From positions 1 to 64,000 of the forward strand of contig NZ_VAUV01000015.1 of NCBI RefSeq assembly GCF_005780165.1: a DNA stretch of 64,000 nucleotides, given 5' to 3'. The notes beneath the pieces are model-generated. The model was not told where the DNA came from. It did no database searches and saw nothing but the letters and a program-made list of their open reading frames with translations. Below, in pieces: positions 35,769-43,164 of the stretch; position 1 is the stretch's first letter, and each line of letters opens with the position of its first letter. The translations under genes and the position numbers were made by a program. The stretch comes from Phragmitibacter flavus (GTDB taxonomy: Bacteria; Verrucomicrobiota; Verrucomicrobiia; Verrucomicrobiales; Verrucomicrobiaceae).

Positions 35769-35941
35769 GCAGCGAGGCCTGGCACCACCTGGTGCTCAAC
35801 TGCGGAAGACGGCTCTGTCGGGACTTCCGACATGGCGTTGAGCCGTCTTGCAAAGCGATTTGGCTGGCCTGTTCGCACTGGCCGAAGCCAGTGCGAACGA
35901 CGGCGGCACCAGAGCGCTCGCTGCCGGGGAGTCGAACCCCG
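35769..35941 (-). ncRNA. Structured leader RNA with a tRNA T-arm mimic, upstream of the rtc operon
   Basis: Read leftward, CGGGG-TTCGACT-CCCCG (35941-35925) is an ideal T-arm with the invariant TTCGA loop. The next 8 bases, GCAGCGAG (35924-35917), pair perfectly with CTCGCTGC (35776-35769), and CTGGTGC (35912-35906) pairs with GCACCAG (35795-35789). They enclose a 12-bp hairpin, GTTCGCACTGGC-TTCG-GCCAGTGCGAAC (35898-35871), with a very stable UUCG loop. They also enclose a bulged hairpin (35849-35806) whose arms AAGACGGCTC/GAGCCGTCTT and TGTCGG/CCGACA are perfect. No full cloverleaf can be drawn. Bacterial Y RNAs with tRNA-like modules occur in some rtc operons, so this may be a related or independent RNA, or a leader bound by the repair system. 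Confidence 0.65.
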
Positions 35942-36036
35942 TATTTCATTACCGTATGTAGTCGCTTGATCCGATGAATGTCCGGCTGGCTGATGGCCTT
36001 GAGGGCATGTGACTGATCTGTTGACGATTAGGGATA

Positions 36037-36054
36037 TTGCCAGAGCCGTGCCAA
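36037..36054 (-). promoter_or_regulatory. Sigma-54 promoter of the rtc operon
   Basis: Read leftward the sequence is TTGGCACGGCTCTGGCAA. It has TGGCAC at -24, GC at -12 and the exact GG-N10-GC spacing of sigma-54 promoters. It lies beside rtcR, whose product is a sigma-54 activator, and points toward slipin-rtcB-rtcA. The start of transcription should be near 36026. Confidence 0.85.
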
Positions 36055-36091
36055 CTCGATTTTGACGGCTCTTGCAGAGGCGCATAAGCAC

Positions 36092-36120
36092 TTGACAATG
36101 AATTGTTTACGTGAATTAAA
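36092..36120 (+). promoter_or_regulatory. Putative sigma-70 promoter of rtcR
   Basis: TTGACA (36092-36097) is a perfect -35 box. After 17 bases comes ATTAAA (36115-36120), a weaker -10 box, in an AT-rich stretch about 75 bases before the rtcR start. This would give constant low RtcR synthesis. Confidence 0.55.
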
Positions 36121-36195
36121 ATATTTTTTCGCTGCGTTTTGGCTTGTTAGGAATTGGGATATTGATTATCTTGTGAGATAAGAAATTATCCTGAA

Positions 36196-37821
36196 ATGAG
36201 TCATTCGCGGAAAACTGTCGTATTTGGAGTTGTGGGATCGGTTCTGGACCGGCACGCGGGACCTGAGAGGTGGTCGAAGTGGAGGCCGACGGTGGGGTTA
36301 TGTCAGCATGAGGATTTATTGGTTGGCCGATTGGAGCTGTTTTGTGATGGTCGTTCGCGAGAGGTGGCCGAGATGGTAAAGGCGGATGTGGAGCAGGTGT
36401 CGCCGGAGACGGAGGTGCGGCTGATTGACATGCCGTTCAGGGATGCCTGGGATTTTCAGGAAGTTTATGAGAAGCTTTTTGATTGGGCGAAGGGCTATGC
36501 GTTTGATGTCGACCATGAGGATTATCTGGTTCACCTGACGACGGGGACGCATGTGACGCAGATCTGTTGGTTCTTGCTGAACGAGGCGAGGTTTGTGCCG
36601 GGTCGATTGCTACAGACTTCGCCTCCGCCTATGAAGATGGGGAGGGGGAGTTCGACAGCAGGGAGGTATGAGGTGATCGACCTCGATTTGTCACGCTATG
36701 AGCGGTTGGCGACGCGTTTTGCTAGGGAGCAGGAGGAGGCGGTGGATTTTTTGAAGAGCGGGATTCAGACGAAGAACGCGGGGTTCAATGCGCTGATGGA
36801 GCAGATTGAGCGGGTGGGTTTACGCTCGTCGCAGCCGATGTTATTGACGGGTCCGACAGGAGCAGGGAAGTCGATGCTCGCTGGGAGGATTTTTGAGTTG
36901 AGGAAGCAGAGGGCGGGCCTGGTTGGCAGATTTGTGGAGGTGAACTGTGCGACGTTGCGGGGCGATCAGGCGATGTCGGCGTTGTTTGGGCATCGGCGCG
37001 GGGCGTTTACAGGGGCGCAATCGGATCGGGCAGGACTGTTAAAGGAAGCGGACAAGGGGCTTTTGTTTTTAGATGAGATCGGGGAGTTGGGTTTGGATGA
37101 GCAGGCGATGTTGTTGCGGGCGCTGGAGGACAAAACCTTTTTGCCGCTGGGGTCGGACCGGATGGTGGGGAGTGATTTTCAGTTCATTGCGGGAACGAAC
37201 AAGGATTTGAGGGCGGAGGTGGCGGGCGGGAGGTTCCGGGAGGATTTGCTGGCGAGGATCAATGTGTGGACGTTTGCACTGCCGGGGCTTGCGGAGCGCC
37301 GGGAGGACATTGAGGGGAATGTGGGTTTTGAGTTGGAAAGATTTGCGCGGGTGGAACGGCGGCAGGTGCGGTTCAACAAGGAGGCGTTGGAGATGTTTTT
37401 GCGGTTTGCGCATGGGCCGCAGGCGCTTTGGACGTCGAATTTTCGGGATTTGAATGCGGCGGTGATGCGCATGGCGACGCTGGCTCCGAGGGGTAGGATC
37501 ACGACCGATTGTGTGGAAGCGGAAATGGGGAGGTTGCGTGAAGGATGGCGTCGACCCGGAAGTGAGGGGAGTTCTTTTTTGGTGGAACGAGCGTTAGGGA
37601 GCGAAGGAGCGGAGAAGGTGGATGAGTTTGATCGGGTGCAGTTGGAGCATGTGCTGCGGGTGTGTGGGGAGTCGGTGTCGCTGAGTGTGGCGGGAAGAAA
37701 GTTGTTTGCGGTCTCGCGGGAAACGAAGGCAAAAGCGAATGATGCGGATCGGCTGAAGAAATATTTGGCGAGGTTTGGACTGGATTGGGGAAAAGTGAAG
37801 AGTGAATGGATTGAGGCGTAA
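36196..37821 (+). CDS. rtcR: Sigma-54-dependent activator RtcR
   Basis: This 541-residue protein controls the RNA-repair operon. Residues 1-180 match the RtcR-specific CARF-type sensor domain (VVFGVVGSVLDRH, HLTTGTHVTQICWFLLNEARF), which in known RtcR proteins senses RNA ends or fragments. The AAA+ domain has GPTGAGKS (219-226), GAFTGA (269-274, the sigma-54 contact loop) and LLFLDE (289-294). The C-terminal region has a helical segment (QLEHVLRVCGESVSLSVAGRKLF) that should bind DNA. It is divergent from the rtc genes and faces the sigma-54 promoter. Length and order are typical for RtcR. Confidence 0.95.
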   Translation: MSHSRKTVVFGVVGSVLDRHAGPERWSKWRPTVGLCQHEDLLVGRLELFCDGRSREVAEMVKADVEQVSPETEVRLIDMPFRDAWDFQEVYEKLFDWAKGYAFDVDHEDYLVHLTTGTHVTQICWFLLNEARFVPGRLLQTSPPPMKMGRGSSTAGRYEVIDLDLSRYERLATRFAREQEEAVDFLKSGIQTKNAGFNALMEQIERVGLRSSQPMLLTGPTGAGKSMLAGRIFELRKQRAGLVGRFVEVNCATLRGDQAMSALFGHRRGAFTGAQSDRAGLLKEADKGLLFLDEIGELGLDEQAMLLRALEDKTFLPLGSDRMVGSDFQFIAGTNKDLRAEVAGGRFREDLLARINVWTFALPGLAERREDIEGNVGFELERFARVERRQVRFNKEALEMFLRFAHGPQALWTSNFRDLNAAVMRMATLAPRGRITTDCVEAEMGRLREGWRRPGSEGSSFLVERALGSEGAEKVDEFDRVQLEHVLRVCGESVSLSVAGRKLFAVSRETKAKANDADRLKKYLARFGLDWGKVKSEWIEA

Positions 37822-37861
37822 AAAAACCTGCATCCTCGGGCCGCGTGGGCTGGGATGCAGG
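37821..37861 (-). terminator. Terminator between rtcR and the LysR-family gene
   Basis: CCTGCATCC (37827-37835) pairs with GGATGCAGG (37853-37861) around a 17-base loop that can pair further. Six A bases just before the left arm become a U tract when read leftward, so it ends the LysR-type gene transcript. It may also stop rtcR transcription in part. Confidence 0.75.
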
Positions 37862-37891
37862 TGAATGGATTTTTCGCTTTTTGCCCGCTGA

Positions 37892-38788
37892 TTACTCGAA
37901 CGACAGGACTTCTTTGTTCAGAAGGGTGTTCATGAACTCGCGCATGGCCGAGGTGGTGACTTGACCCTGCTTGCGCAGCACCGCGAGGGGGCGCTTGAAC
38001 GCATAGTCTTCGAGGTGGATGGCGACAAGCTTGCCTTCAGCGATCTCCATTTCCGCAGTGCGGAGGGGAATGATGGAGATGACGTTGTCGACTTCAACGG
38101 CGCGTTTGACGGTTTCGAGGTTATCGAACTCGTGCTGGTTGGCGAGGCTGATGTTGTGCTGCCTGAAGACACGGCTGATGGATTTCCCGGTGGGGGTGTC
38201 AGCCTCGTAGGAGACGAAATTTTGATCCTGCAAGTCGGAGATAAAAACCTTCTTTTTGAGGGCGAGCGGGTGGTTGGGCGAACAGATCAGCACCATTTCG
38301 TCTTCGTCAAAAACATCGGCGATGACGCCTTTGCTGCGGGAAGGGAAGGAGACAAGACCGAGATCGGCGCGACCTTGCTGCACGTCTTCATAAACGGTAT
38401 GGGAGCGACGGTATTGAACTTGAACGTCGACGTTGCTATGAGTTTCGCGGAACGAACGCAGGATGTCTGGAAGTCCGTGAAGGCCGATGCTGTAGGCGGT
38501 GCTGATGCGCAGTGGGCCGGAAACGACGTTTTTCAATTGATGAAGGCGGGGTCCAATTTGTTCGTAGGAATCAAGAATGGAGCGGGCGGCACGATCAAAG
38601 AGCTGTCCTTCGGGGGTGATGGAGAATTTTCTTCGTCCACGTTCGAAAAACACCACGCCGAACTTATCTTCGAGCGATCGGATTTGCTGGCTGACGGCAC
38701 TCTGGGTGATTTTGTTCCTCAGGGCTGACTGGCTGAAGCTCTTTGTTTCGACCAAGTCACAGAATATTTTTAATGTAAGCAGCTGCAT
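37892..38788 (-). CDS. LysR-family transcriptional regulator
   Basis: This 298-residue regulator has an N-terminal helix-turn-helix (LKIFCDLVETKSFSQSALRNKITQSAVSQQIRSLE) and the usual linker helix. Its effector-binding domain is periplasmic-binding-protein-like (GPLRISTAYSIGLHGLPDIL, ADLGLVSFP, DEMVLICSPNHPLA). The ATG at 38788 gives the standard start MQLLTLKIFCDLVE. It is divergent from yggS with an 88-base gap, so it may act there. The ligand is unknown. Compared with other LysR proteins its effector domain is of the CysB-like length class, but no closer assignment is possible. Confidence 0.9.
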   Translation of the reverse strand: MQLLTLKIFCDLVETKSFSQSALRNKITQSAVSQQIRSLEDKFGVVFFERGRRKFSITPEGQLFDRAARSILDSYEQIGPRLHQLKNVVSGPLRISTAYSIGLHGLPDILRSFRETHSNVDVQVQYRRSHTVYEDVQQGRADLGLVSFPSRSKGVIADVFDEDEMVLICSPNHPLALKKKVFISDLQDQNFVSYEADTPTGKSISRVFRQHNISLANQHEFDNLETVKRAVEVDNVISIIPLRTAEMEIAEGKLVAIHLEDYAFKRPLAVLRKQGQVTTSAMREFMNTLLNKEVLSFE

Positions 38789-38876
38789 GGGGATTTTTGG
38801 GGGTGCGGGGATTCAAGCAACAACGTTCTCCCGATACGTCGATTGCATGCTATCGTTGATCGCAACGAATTAACAC

Positions 38877-39557
38877 ATGTATATCCACGAAAATTTAAAA
38901 GAAGTCCAGCTTAAAATTGCTGAAGCTGCAATGAAATCTCATCGCCTTGGGGAGGAGGTCGAGCTTTTGGTGGTGAGCAAGACTTTTGATGCGGATCGGG
39001 TGCGAGAAGTGGTGGAGGCGGGGCAGCGCTTGTTTGGGGAGAATCGGGTGCAGGAGATGCTGGCAAAGGTGCCGTTGTTGCCGGATTCGCTGAGGTGGCA
39101 TTTGATCGGTCATTTGCAGTCCAACAAGGTGCGCAAGGTGCTGCCGGTGGTGGAGGCGTTGCACGGGATTGACAGCGTGGCGATTGCACGGGATGTGCAG
39201 CGGATCGCGGGGGAGTTGGGCTTGTTTCCGAAGGTGTATTTGGAGGTGAATGTGGCGGGGGAGGCGAGCAAGTTCGGGTTCACGCCGGAAGGGGTGGAGG
39301 CGGAGCTGGAGGAGTTGCTTGAGCTGGACCGGATTGAGCTGGTGGGGCTGATGTGTGTGCCGCCGGTGGGAAGGGAGGCGGAGGACAGCCGACGTTATTT
39401 TGTGAAGCTGCGCGAGTTGCGCGACCGGCTGGAGCTGAGGGGCGGGGTGAAGCTGCCGGGGTTGAGCATGGGGATGAGTGGGGATTATGCGGTTGCCGTG
39501 GAGGAAGGGGCGACGGTGGTAAGGGTTGGCAGTGCGATTTTTGGGAGGAGGGGGTAG
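38877..39557 (+). CDS. YggS-family pyridoxal phosphate homeostasis protein
   Basis: This 226-residue protein is an alanine-racemase-like TIM barrel that binds pyridoxal 5'-phosphate without known enzyme activity. It keeps free PLP and amino-acid levels balanced in the cytoplasm. The PLP Lys lies in LLVVSKTF (near residue 34). Other conserved segments are FGENRVQEMLAK, WHLIGHLQSNKVRKV, EVNVAGEASKFGF and LSMGMSGDYAVAVEEGATVVRVGSAIFG. It follows a divergent LysR-family gene. Confidence 0.94.
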   Translation: MYIHENLKEVQLKIAEAAMKSHRLGEEVELLVVSKTFDADRVREVVEAGQRLFGENRVQEMLAKVPLLPDSLRWHLIGHLQSNKVRKVLPVVEALHGIDSVAIARDVQRIAGELGLFPKVYLEVNVAGEASKFGFTPEGVEAELEELLELDRIELVGLMCVPPVGREAEDSRRYFVKLRELRDRLELRGGVKLPGLSMGMSGDYAVAVEEGATVVRVGSAIFGRRG

Positions 39558-39572
39558 AAGGGAGATTTTAAT

Positions 39573-39730
39573 CGTCCTCGTTCTCCTACTCGTCCTCGAC
39601 ACCCGCGCACTGCCAGCAAACTGCGGAGACAAATGAAACGGCGGTTGTTACCACCACTCAGAAATTTTCACCCGTGCATGCAAACCTCCGCTGAGAGTCG
39701 AGGACGAGTAGGAGTAGGAGAACGAGGACG
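39573..39730. repeat. Long inverted repeat after yggS
   Basis: The 28-base arm 39573-39600 (CGTCCTCG...CCTCGAC) is repeated in inverted form at 39697-39730. The second copy carries one extra TAGGAG unit. About 96 bases separate the arms. The motif is built of GAG/GAC/TAG triplets, and the repeat lies between convergent genes. The following 39731-39829 is purine-rich, with no ORF judged real. Confidence 0.7.
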
Positions 39731-39829
39731 AGGTGGCGCGAAGACGTTTTCTTTTGGGTGGTGGCGCGGGTGTTTGAGAGGTTTTTTGTGGGGAGGAAGA
39801 GGAGGAGTAGGAGGAAGAGGAGGATTTTT

Positions 39830-40804
39830 TTACTGATTAAGACCCCAGCGCATGAGAGAAGCACCATCATCCCAAATGAAGGAGGTCTTGGTGCCGAGCT
39901 GGACGAGGATGACATCGCGTCCACCACGGCTGGCGGTGGAAATGAGGCAACGACCGGCGGCATTGGTATAGCCGGTTTTCATGCCGTTGCACTCGGGCAT
40001 GCGGGTGAGGAGGTCGTTGGTGTTCTTGAGGGTGACGACGCGACCACTGTTGAATCGGAAGGTGTAGCTGCGGCGGCGGATGGCGTCACGAATGATGGGA
40101 TTTCGATAAGCAACGGCGGCGACGCGGGCCATGTCGCGGGCGGTGGAGTATTGTCCGGAGGCGGTTAGTCCATGGGCGTTGGCAAAGGAGGAACTGGTGG
40201 CACCGAGGGCGCGGGCGCGGGCGGTCATTTTCTGGGCGAAGGCATAGGTGCTTCCGGCGTTGTCGCGGGCGAGGGTGTTGGAGAGGTCGTTGCAGCTGCG
40301 GACCAGAAAAGCGATGAGCATCTGGCGACGGGTGTAACTTTCACCTGCTCGAACGCCCATTTTGGAGGGTTCGACGGCGCAGTCGCTGGCGGCGACGCGG
40401 ACGGGTTTGTCGAGGTTGCCGGCTTCGGCGACGATCAGGGCGGTGAGGATTTTTTGGGTGCTGGCGGGGCCGCGGATGGCGTCGGCATTGCGGGCGGCGA
40501 GGACTTTTCCGTTGTTGGCATCAACGAGGATGTAGGACGCCGCGCGAATGGGCGGGGCATCCGTGGCGTAGTTGGACGGGCCGGTGAAGGGTCGGTAGGG
40601 ATTGGGGGTGAAAGGCGGGGCGGCGGGGGATTGGGCAGGGGGCTGAGGGGCGTAGGGGGAGGCGGGTTGGAAAAGGCCGCCGGGCTGTTGAAGATAGGAG
40701 GTGTTGCCGTAGGGAGAGGATCGCTGGGGTTTGGTCTGGGCGCACTGGGTGGTGAGCAGGGTGAGCAGGGCAAGCGGGAAAAATTTCAGCACGATGCGTT
40801 TCAT
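39830..40804 (-). CDS. D-alanyl-D-alanine carboxypeptidase (S11 family)
   Basis: From the ATG at 40804 the protein has 324 residues. A signal sequence (KFFPLALLTLLTTQCA) may be of lipoprotein type, although the Gln before Cys21 is unusual. About 60 Pro/Tyr-rich linker residues follow. The S11 peptidase motifs are complete: STQK (115-118, nucleophile Ser115), SCN (170-172) and KTG (276-278). The enzyme trims the terminal D-Ala from peptidoglycan stem peptides. It is divergent from the parvulin gene 116 bases away. The usual C-terminal membrane-anchoring domain of DacA is missing, so anchoring would be at the N-terminus. Confidence 0.92.
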   Translation of the reverse strand: MKRIVLKFFPLALLTLLTTQCAQTKPQRSSPYGNTSYLQQPGGLFQPASPYAPQPPAQSPAAPPFTPNPYRPFTGPSNYATDAPPIRAASYILVDANNGKVLAARNADAIRGPASTQKILTALIVAEAGNLDKPVRVAASDCAVEPSKMGVRAGESYTRRQMLIAFLVRSCNDLSNTLARDNAGSTYAFAQKMTARARALGATSSSFANAHGLTASGQYSTARDMARVAAVAYRNPIIRDAIRRRSYTFRFNSGRVVTLKNTNDLLTRMPECNGMKTGYTNAAGRCLISTASRGGRDVILVQLGTKTSFIWDDGASLMRWGLNQ

Positions 40805-40920
40805 GGATGAGGAAAGTGATGGGAGTGAAGCGGGATTGCGATAGCGAGCACCGGGTGGGACGTTGCGCAAATGTTGATTTTCTTTTTGCGCTGGATGACG
40901 AGGCCGGACACACTGGTGAG

Positions 40921-41802
40921 ATGGCGCTCATCATCAACGGGGAATCGATCGACGACGAAATCATTGAGGAGGAATTTCGTCACATCAAGGGGCAGTATGA
41001 GCGGGCGCTGCAGGTGGCTTGCTGTGAGCGCGACCCGGAGTTTCGGTCGATGGCGAAGGACAATTTGAGTTCACGTTCGTTGCTACAGCAGGAGGCGCGC
41101 CGACGTTTTGCGGAAGTGGCGGATGAGGAAGTGAGTGAACGGTTGGGCAAGTTGATCGAGCAGGCGGGCGGGGAGGATGCGTTTTATGCGAACATCGGGC
41201 TGCCTTTCAAGGATGAGGCGCTGGTGCGCGACAATGTAGCGAACGGGGTGCGGATGGACAAGATGCTGCAAGCGGTTTATGAGCCGGAGCCGGAGTTTTC
41301 GGAGGAGGAGATGCGCGAATATTACGCGGCCAACGTGAAACTGTTTTTGTCGGAAGAGGAGCTGCGGGTGCTGCATGTTTCGGTGAACCTGAGTGGTGCT
41401 CAAAATCGCGCGGAGGTCTATGATCGGATGCGTGAGATTCGTCAGCAAGCGCTGGCGGGTGAGGATTTTGAGTCGTTGGGGAGGGAACACAATTCGAACC
41501 GGGATCAGTCGCCGGATCTGGGATGGTTCAAGCGCGGGGAGTTCATGGAGGAGTTTGAGGCGATCGCGTTCTCGATGAAGGAAGGGGAGATCAGTCCGGT
41601 GTTTACCACGCAGTTAGGCTTTCACCTTTGCAAGGTGGCGGAGCGGAAGGCGGCGTTGCCGAAGCCGTTTGATGAAGTGCAGGAAGTGGTGAAGGTGCGG
41701 ATGCTGGAGGAGTATCGGGATGCGCGGTTCAATGAGTTTGTGGAGGAGTTGAAGAAGGCGGCGGTGATTGAGGATACGGAGCCGGAGGGGGAGGAGGTTT
41801 AA
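40921..41802 (+). CDS. Parvulin-type peptidyl-prolyl isomerase
   Basis: This protein of about 293 residues has a SurA/PpiD-like N-terminal helical region (NGESIDDEIIEEEFRHIK and a Leu/Arg-rich helix set) and a parvulin domain. In the latter, EELRVLHVSVNL, GEDFESLGREHNSNRDQSPDLGWFKRGEF, FSMKEGEISPVFTTQLGFHLCKV are the conserved blocks, quoted in part. No signal peptide is visible from the chosen ATG at 40921. An in-frame start at 40807 would add 38 residues without a signal either. It may be a cytoplasmic or trigger-factor-like folding helper. Start choice is the main doubt. Confidence 0.82.
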   Translation: MALIINGESIDDEIIEEEFRHIKGQYERALQVACCERDPEFRSMAKDNLSSRSLLQQEARRRFAEVADEEVSERLGKLIEQAGGEDAFYANIGLPFKDEALVRDNVANGVRMDKMLQAVYEPEPEFSEEEMREYYAANVKLFLSEEELRVLHVSVNLSGAQNRAEVYDRMREIRQQALAGEDFESLGREHNSNRDQSPDLGWFKRGEFMEEFEAIAFSMKEGEISPVFTTQLGFHLCKVAERKAALPKPFDEVQEVVKVRMLEEYRDARFNEFVEELKKAAVIEDTEPEGEEV

Positions 41803-41870
41803 AGTCGAAGGCTCGGCTCGAGCCTAGACCCTGGGGATGGAATGAAAGGCTCGGGACGAGCCTTCTACTT
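41801..41870. repeat. REP-like double hairpin, copy 2
   Basis: AAGGCTCG-GCT-CGAGCCTA (near 41808-41826) and AAGGCTCG-GGA-CGAGCCTT (41846-41864), with the CTACTT flank, form two hairpins in inverted order, as in copy 1. It fills the gap between convergent genes and overlaps the stop region of the sialidase-like gene. Confidence 0.78.
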
Positions 41871-43067
41871 TGTTTTGATGGCCGTGCGCCAGATGGTGGG
41901 CTGGTGGGGCGGGGTTTCGGTCCAGAAATGATTGAGGGTTTTGCCGAGGGGGATGGTCAGGGGATGGGAGGCGTTTGTGCCTGGGGTGCTGAGAATTTGA
42001 GGGCGGCTCCAGGTTTTGCCCTGGTCGTCGGAGGTGAAGGTTTGGATGGAGGGGCCTTGTTCGGTTTGATAAGTGGTGGAGAGTTGGAGAAGGCCGGTCT
42101 CAGTGATGGCGATGGTGGGGTGGGTGGAGGTGACGTCGGCGATTTTTTGAGTGGTGGACCAAGTTTTGCCGGCGTCGGTGGATTGGAGGTGGTAGGTGCC
42201 GGGGTTGGGGGCGGCACCGGTCCAGACGGTGGCGTGCCAGTGGTTGCCGCTGATGGCGAGGGAGCCGCCGACGTGGGGGCAGCCTTCAAAGTTCCAGTCG
42301 AACTTTCCGAGGGGTTGGGAGGGTTCCCAGGTTTTGCCACTGTCGCGGGAGATGATGAGGGCCATGTCGCGTGGGTTCTTGTCGCGATACATGACGGCGA
42401 GGGTGTTGTCGGGTCCGGCGATGATGGTGTTCCAGCAGCACTCGCAGGTTTCGGGATCAAGGGTTTGGTTGGGGGACCAAGTTTTGCCATTGTCGGTGGA
42501 TTTGCTGTAGCGTAGGCCGCGTTGGTCTTTGCGATTGTCGAGCCAGACGAGGTGGAAGTGGCCGTTGCTGTCGGCGGTGATATCAATAAAACCTTCGCCG
42601 TCGGTGTTGTGATTGTCGGAGGGATTGGGTCCGGGTTGCCAGGTTTTGCCTTTGTCGGTGGAGATGGCGGTGGTCATGGGGCCGCTGCCGAAGAGTCCGG
42701 TGCCGGGGGTCATCCACACGGCGATGAGAGCGGTGTTGGAGGCGGCGATTTGGGGGTCCATGCCGCGATGGGCACCTTGCGGATGCGACTGGGTGGGATT
42801 GATGTGGACGGGAGGGGACCAGGTTTCGCCCTGGTCGGTGGAGCCTAGATAAAGGAGTTTTGGATTGGGGGAATGGGCGTCGAATTCGGCGGTGAGGAGG
42901 TGGAGGTTTTGGCCTTGAGTGGCGACGTCGATGGCGTGGGTGCCGCGGAGGGCGGGGGCTTCGCCATGACCATGACCACGATCCTTTTTGGGCGGGCTTG
43001 CTTGAAGGGAAGCCAAGCTGCAGCCGATGGCAAAGACTGCGGAGATCGAAATGGAACGGATGATCAT
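41865..43067 (-). CDS. Secreted BNR-repeat sialidase-like protein
   Basis: This 400-residue protein has a signal peptide (SISAVFAIGCSLASLQA) and six Asp-box repeats of the S-x-D-x-G-x-T-W type (STDQGETW, STDKGKTW, STDNGKTW, SRDSGKTW, STDAGKTW, SDDQGKTW). These predict a six-bladed beta propeller of the sialidase superfamily. The arginine triad and Tyr/Glu pair of true sialidases were not traced, so the hydrolase activity is open. It may bind or cleave a glycan. It lies between two REP-like double hairpins. Confidence 0.83.
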   Translation of the reverse strand: MIIRSISISAVFAIGCSLASLQASPPKKDRGHGHGEAPALRGTHAIDVATQGQNLHLLTAEFDAHSPNPKLLYLGSTDQGETWSPPVHINPTQSHPQGAHRGMDPQIAASNTALIAVWMTPGTGLFGSGPMTTAISTDKGKTWQPGPNPSDNHNTDGEGFIDITADSNGHFHLVWLDNRKDQRGLRYSKSTDNGKTWSPNQTLDPETCECCWNTIIAGPDNTLAVMYRDKNPRDMALIISRDSGKTWEPSQPLGKFDWNFEGCPHVGGSLAISGNHWHATVWTGAAPNPGTYHLQSTDAGKTWSTTQKIADVTSTHPTIAITETGLLQLSTTYQTEQGPSIQTFTSDDQGKTWSRPQILSTPGTNASHPLTIPLGKTLNHFWTETPPHQPTIWRTAIKTK

Positions 43068-43094
43068 GGTGGAAAGGCGTTGGGAAAAGAAAGG

Positions 43095-43158
43095 AAAGTA
43101 GAAGGGCCGTCTCGGCCCTTGCTTTGGGGGGCAAGGCTCGGGACGAGCCTTCTACTTT
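43095..43158. repeat. REP-like double hairpin, copy 3
   Basis: AAGGGCCG-TCT-CGGCCCTT (43102-43120) and AAGGCTCG-GGA-CGAGCCTT (43133-43151) are flanked by AAAGTAG and CTACTTT. Relative to copies 1 and 2, the first stem changes on both arms together, keeping its pairing. It lies between the TonB receptor stop and the sialidase-like start. Confidence 0.8.
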
Positions 43159-43164
43159 CTTAGT

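Larger units (their letters stand above)
35733..36195. other. Divergent control region between slipin gene and rtcR
   Basis: This 463-base region has no ORF of its own. It holds, from right to left, the putative rtcR promoter (36092-36120), the leftward sigma-54 promoter (36037-36054), roughly 85 bases of early leader (about 36026 to 35942, including CATACGGTAATG next to the T-arm), the structured RNA (35941-35769) and a CT-rich run CAACTCTCAACTCTCTCAAC just before the slipin start. Confidence 0.8.

Noticed and set aside
35761-35941. A permuted or split tRNA gene in the rtc leader
   Set aside because: The 8 bases after the T-arm do find a partner downstream, as in a permuted tRNA. But no D-arm or anticodon arm follows that partner, and no cloverleaf can be completed.
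39633-39836. 67-codon Gly/Arg-rich frame between yggS and the carboxypeptidase gene
   Set aside because: It runs through the inverted repeat and purine-rich sequence and shows no protein-like pattern.
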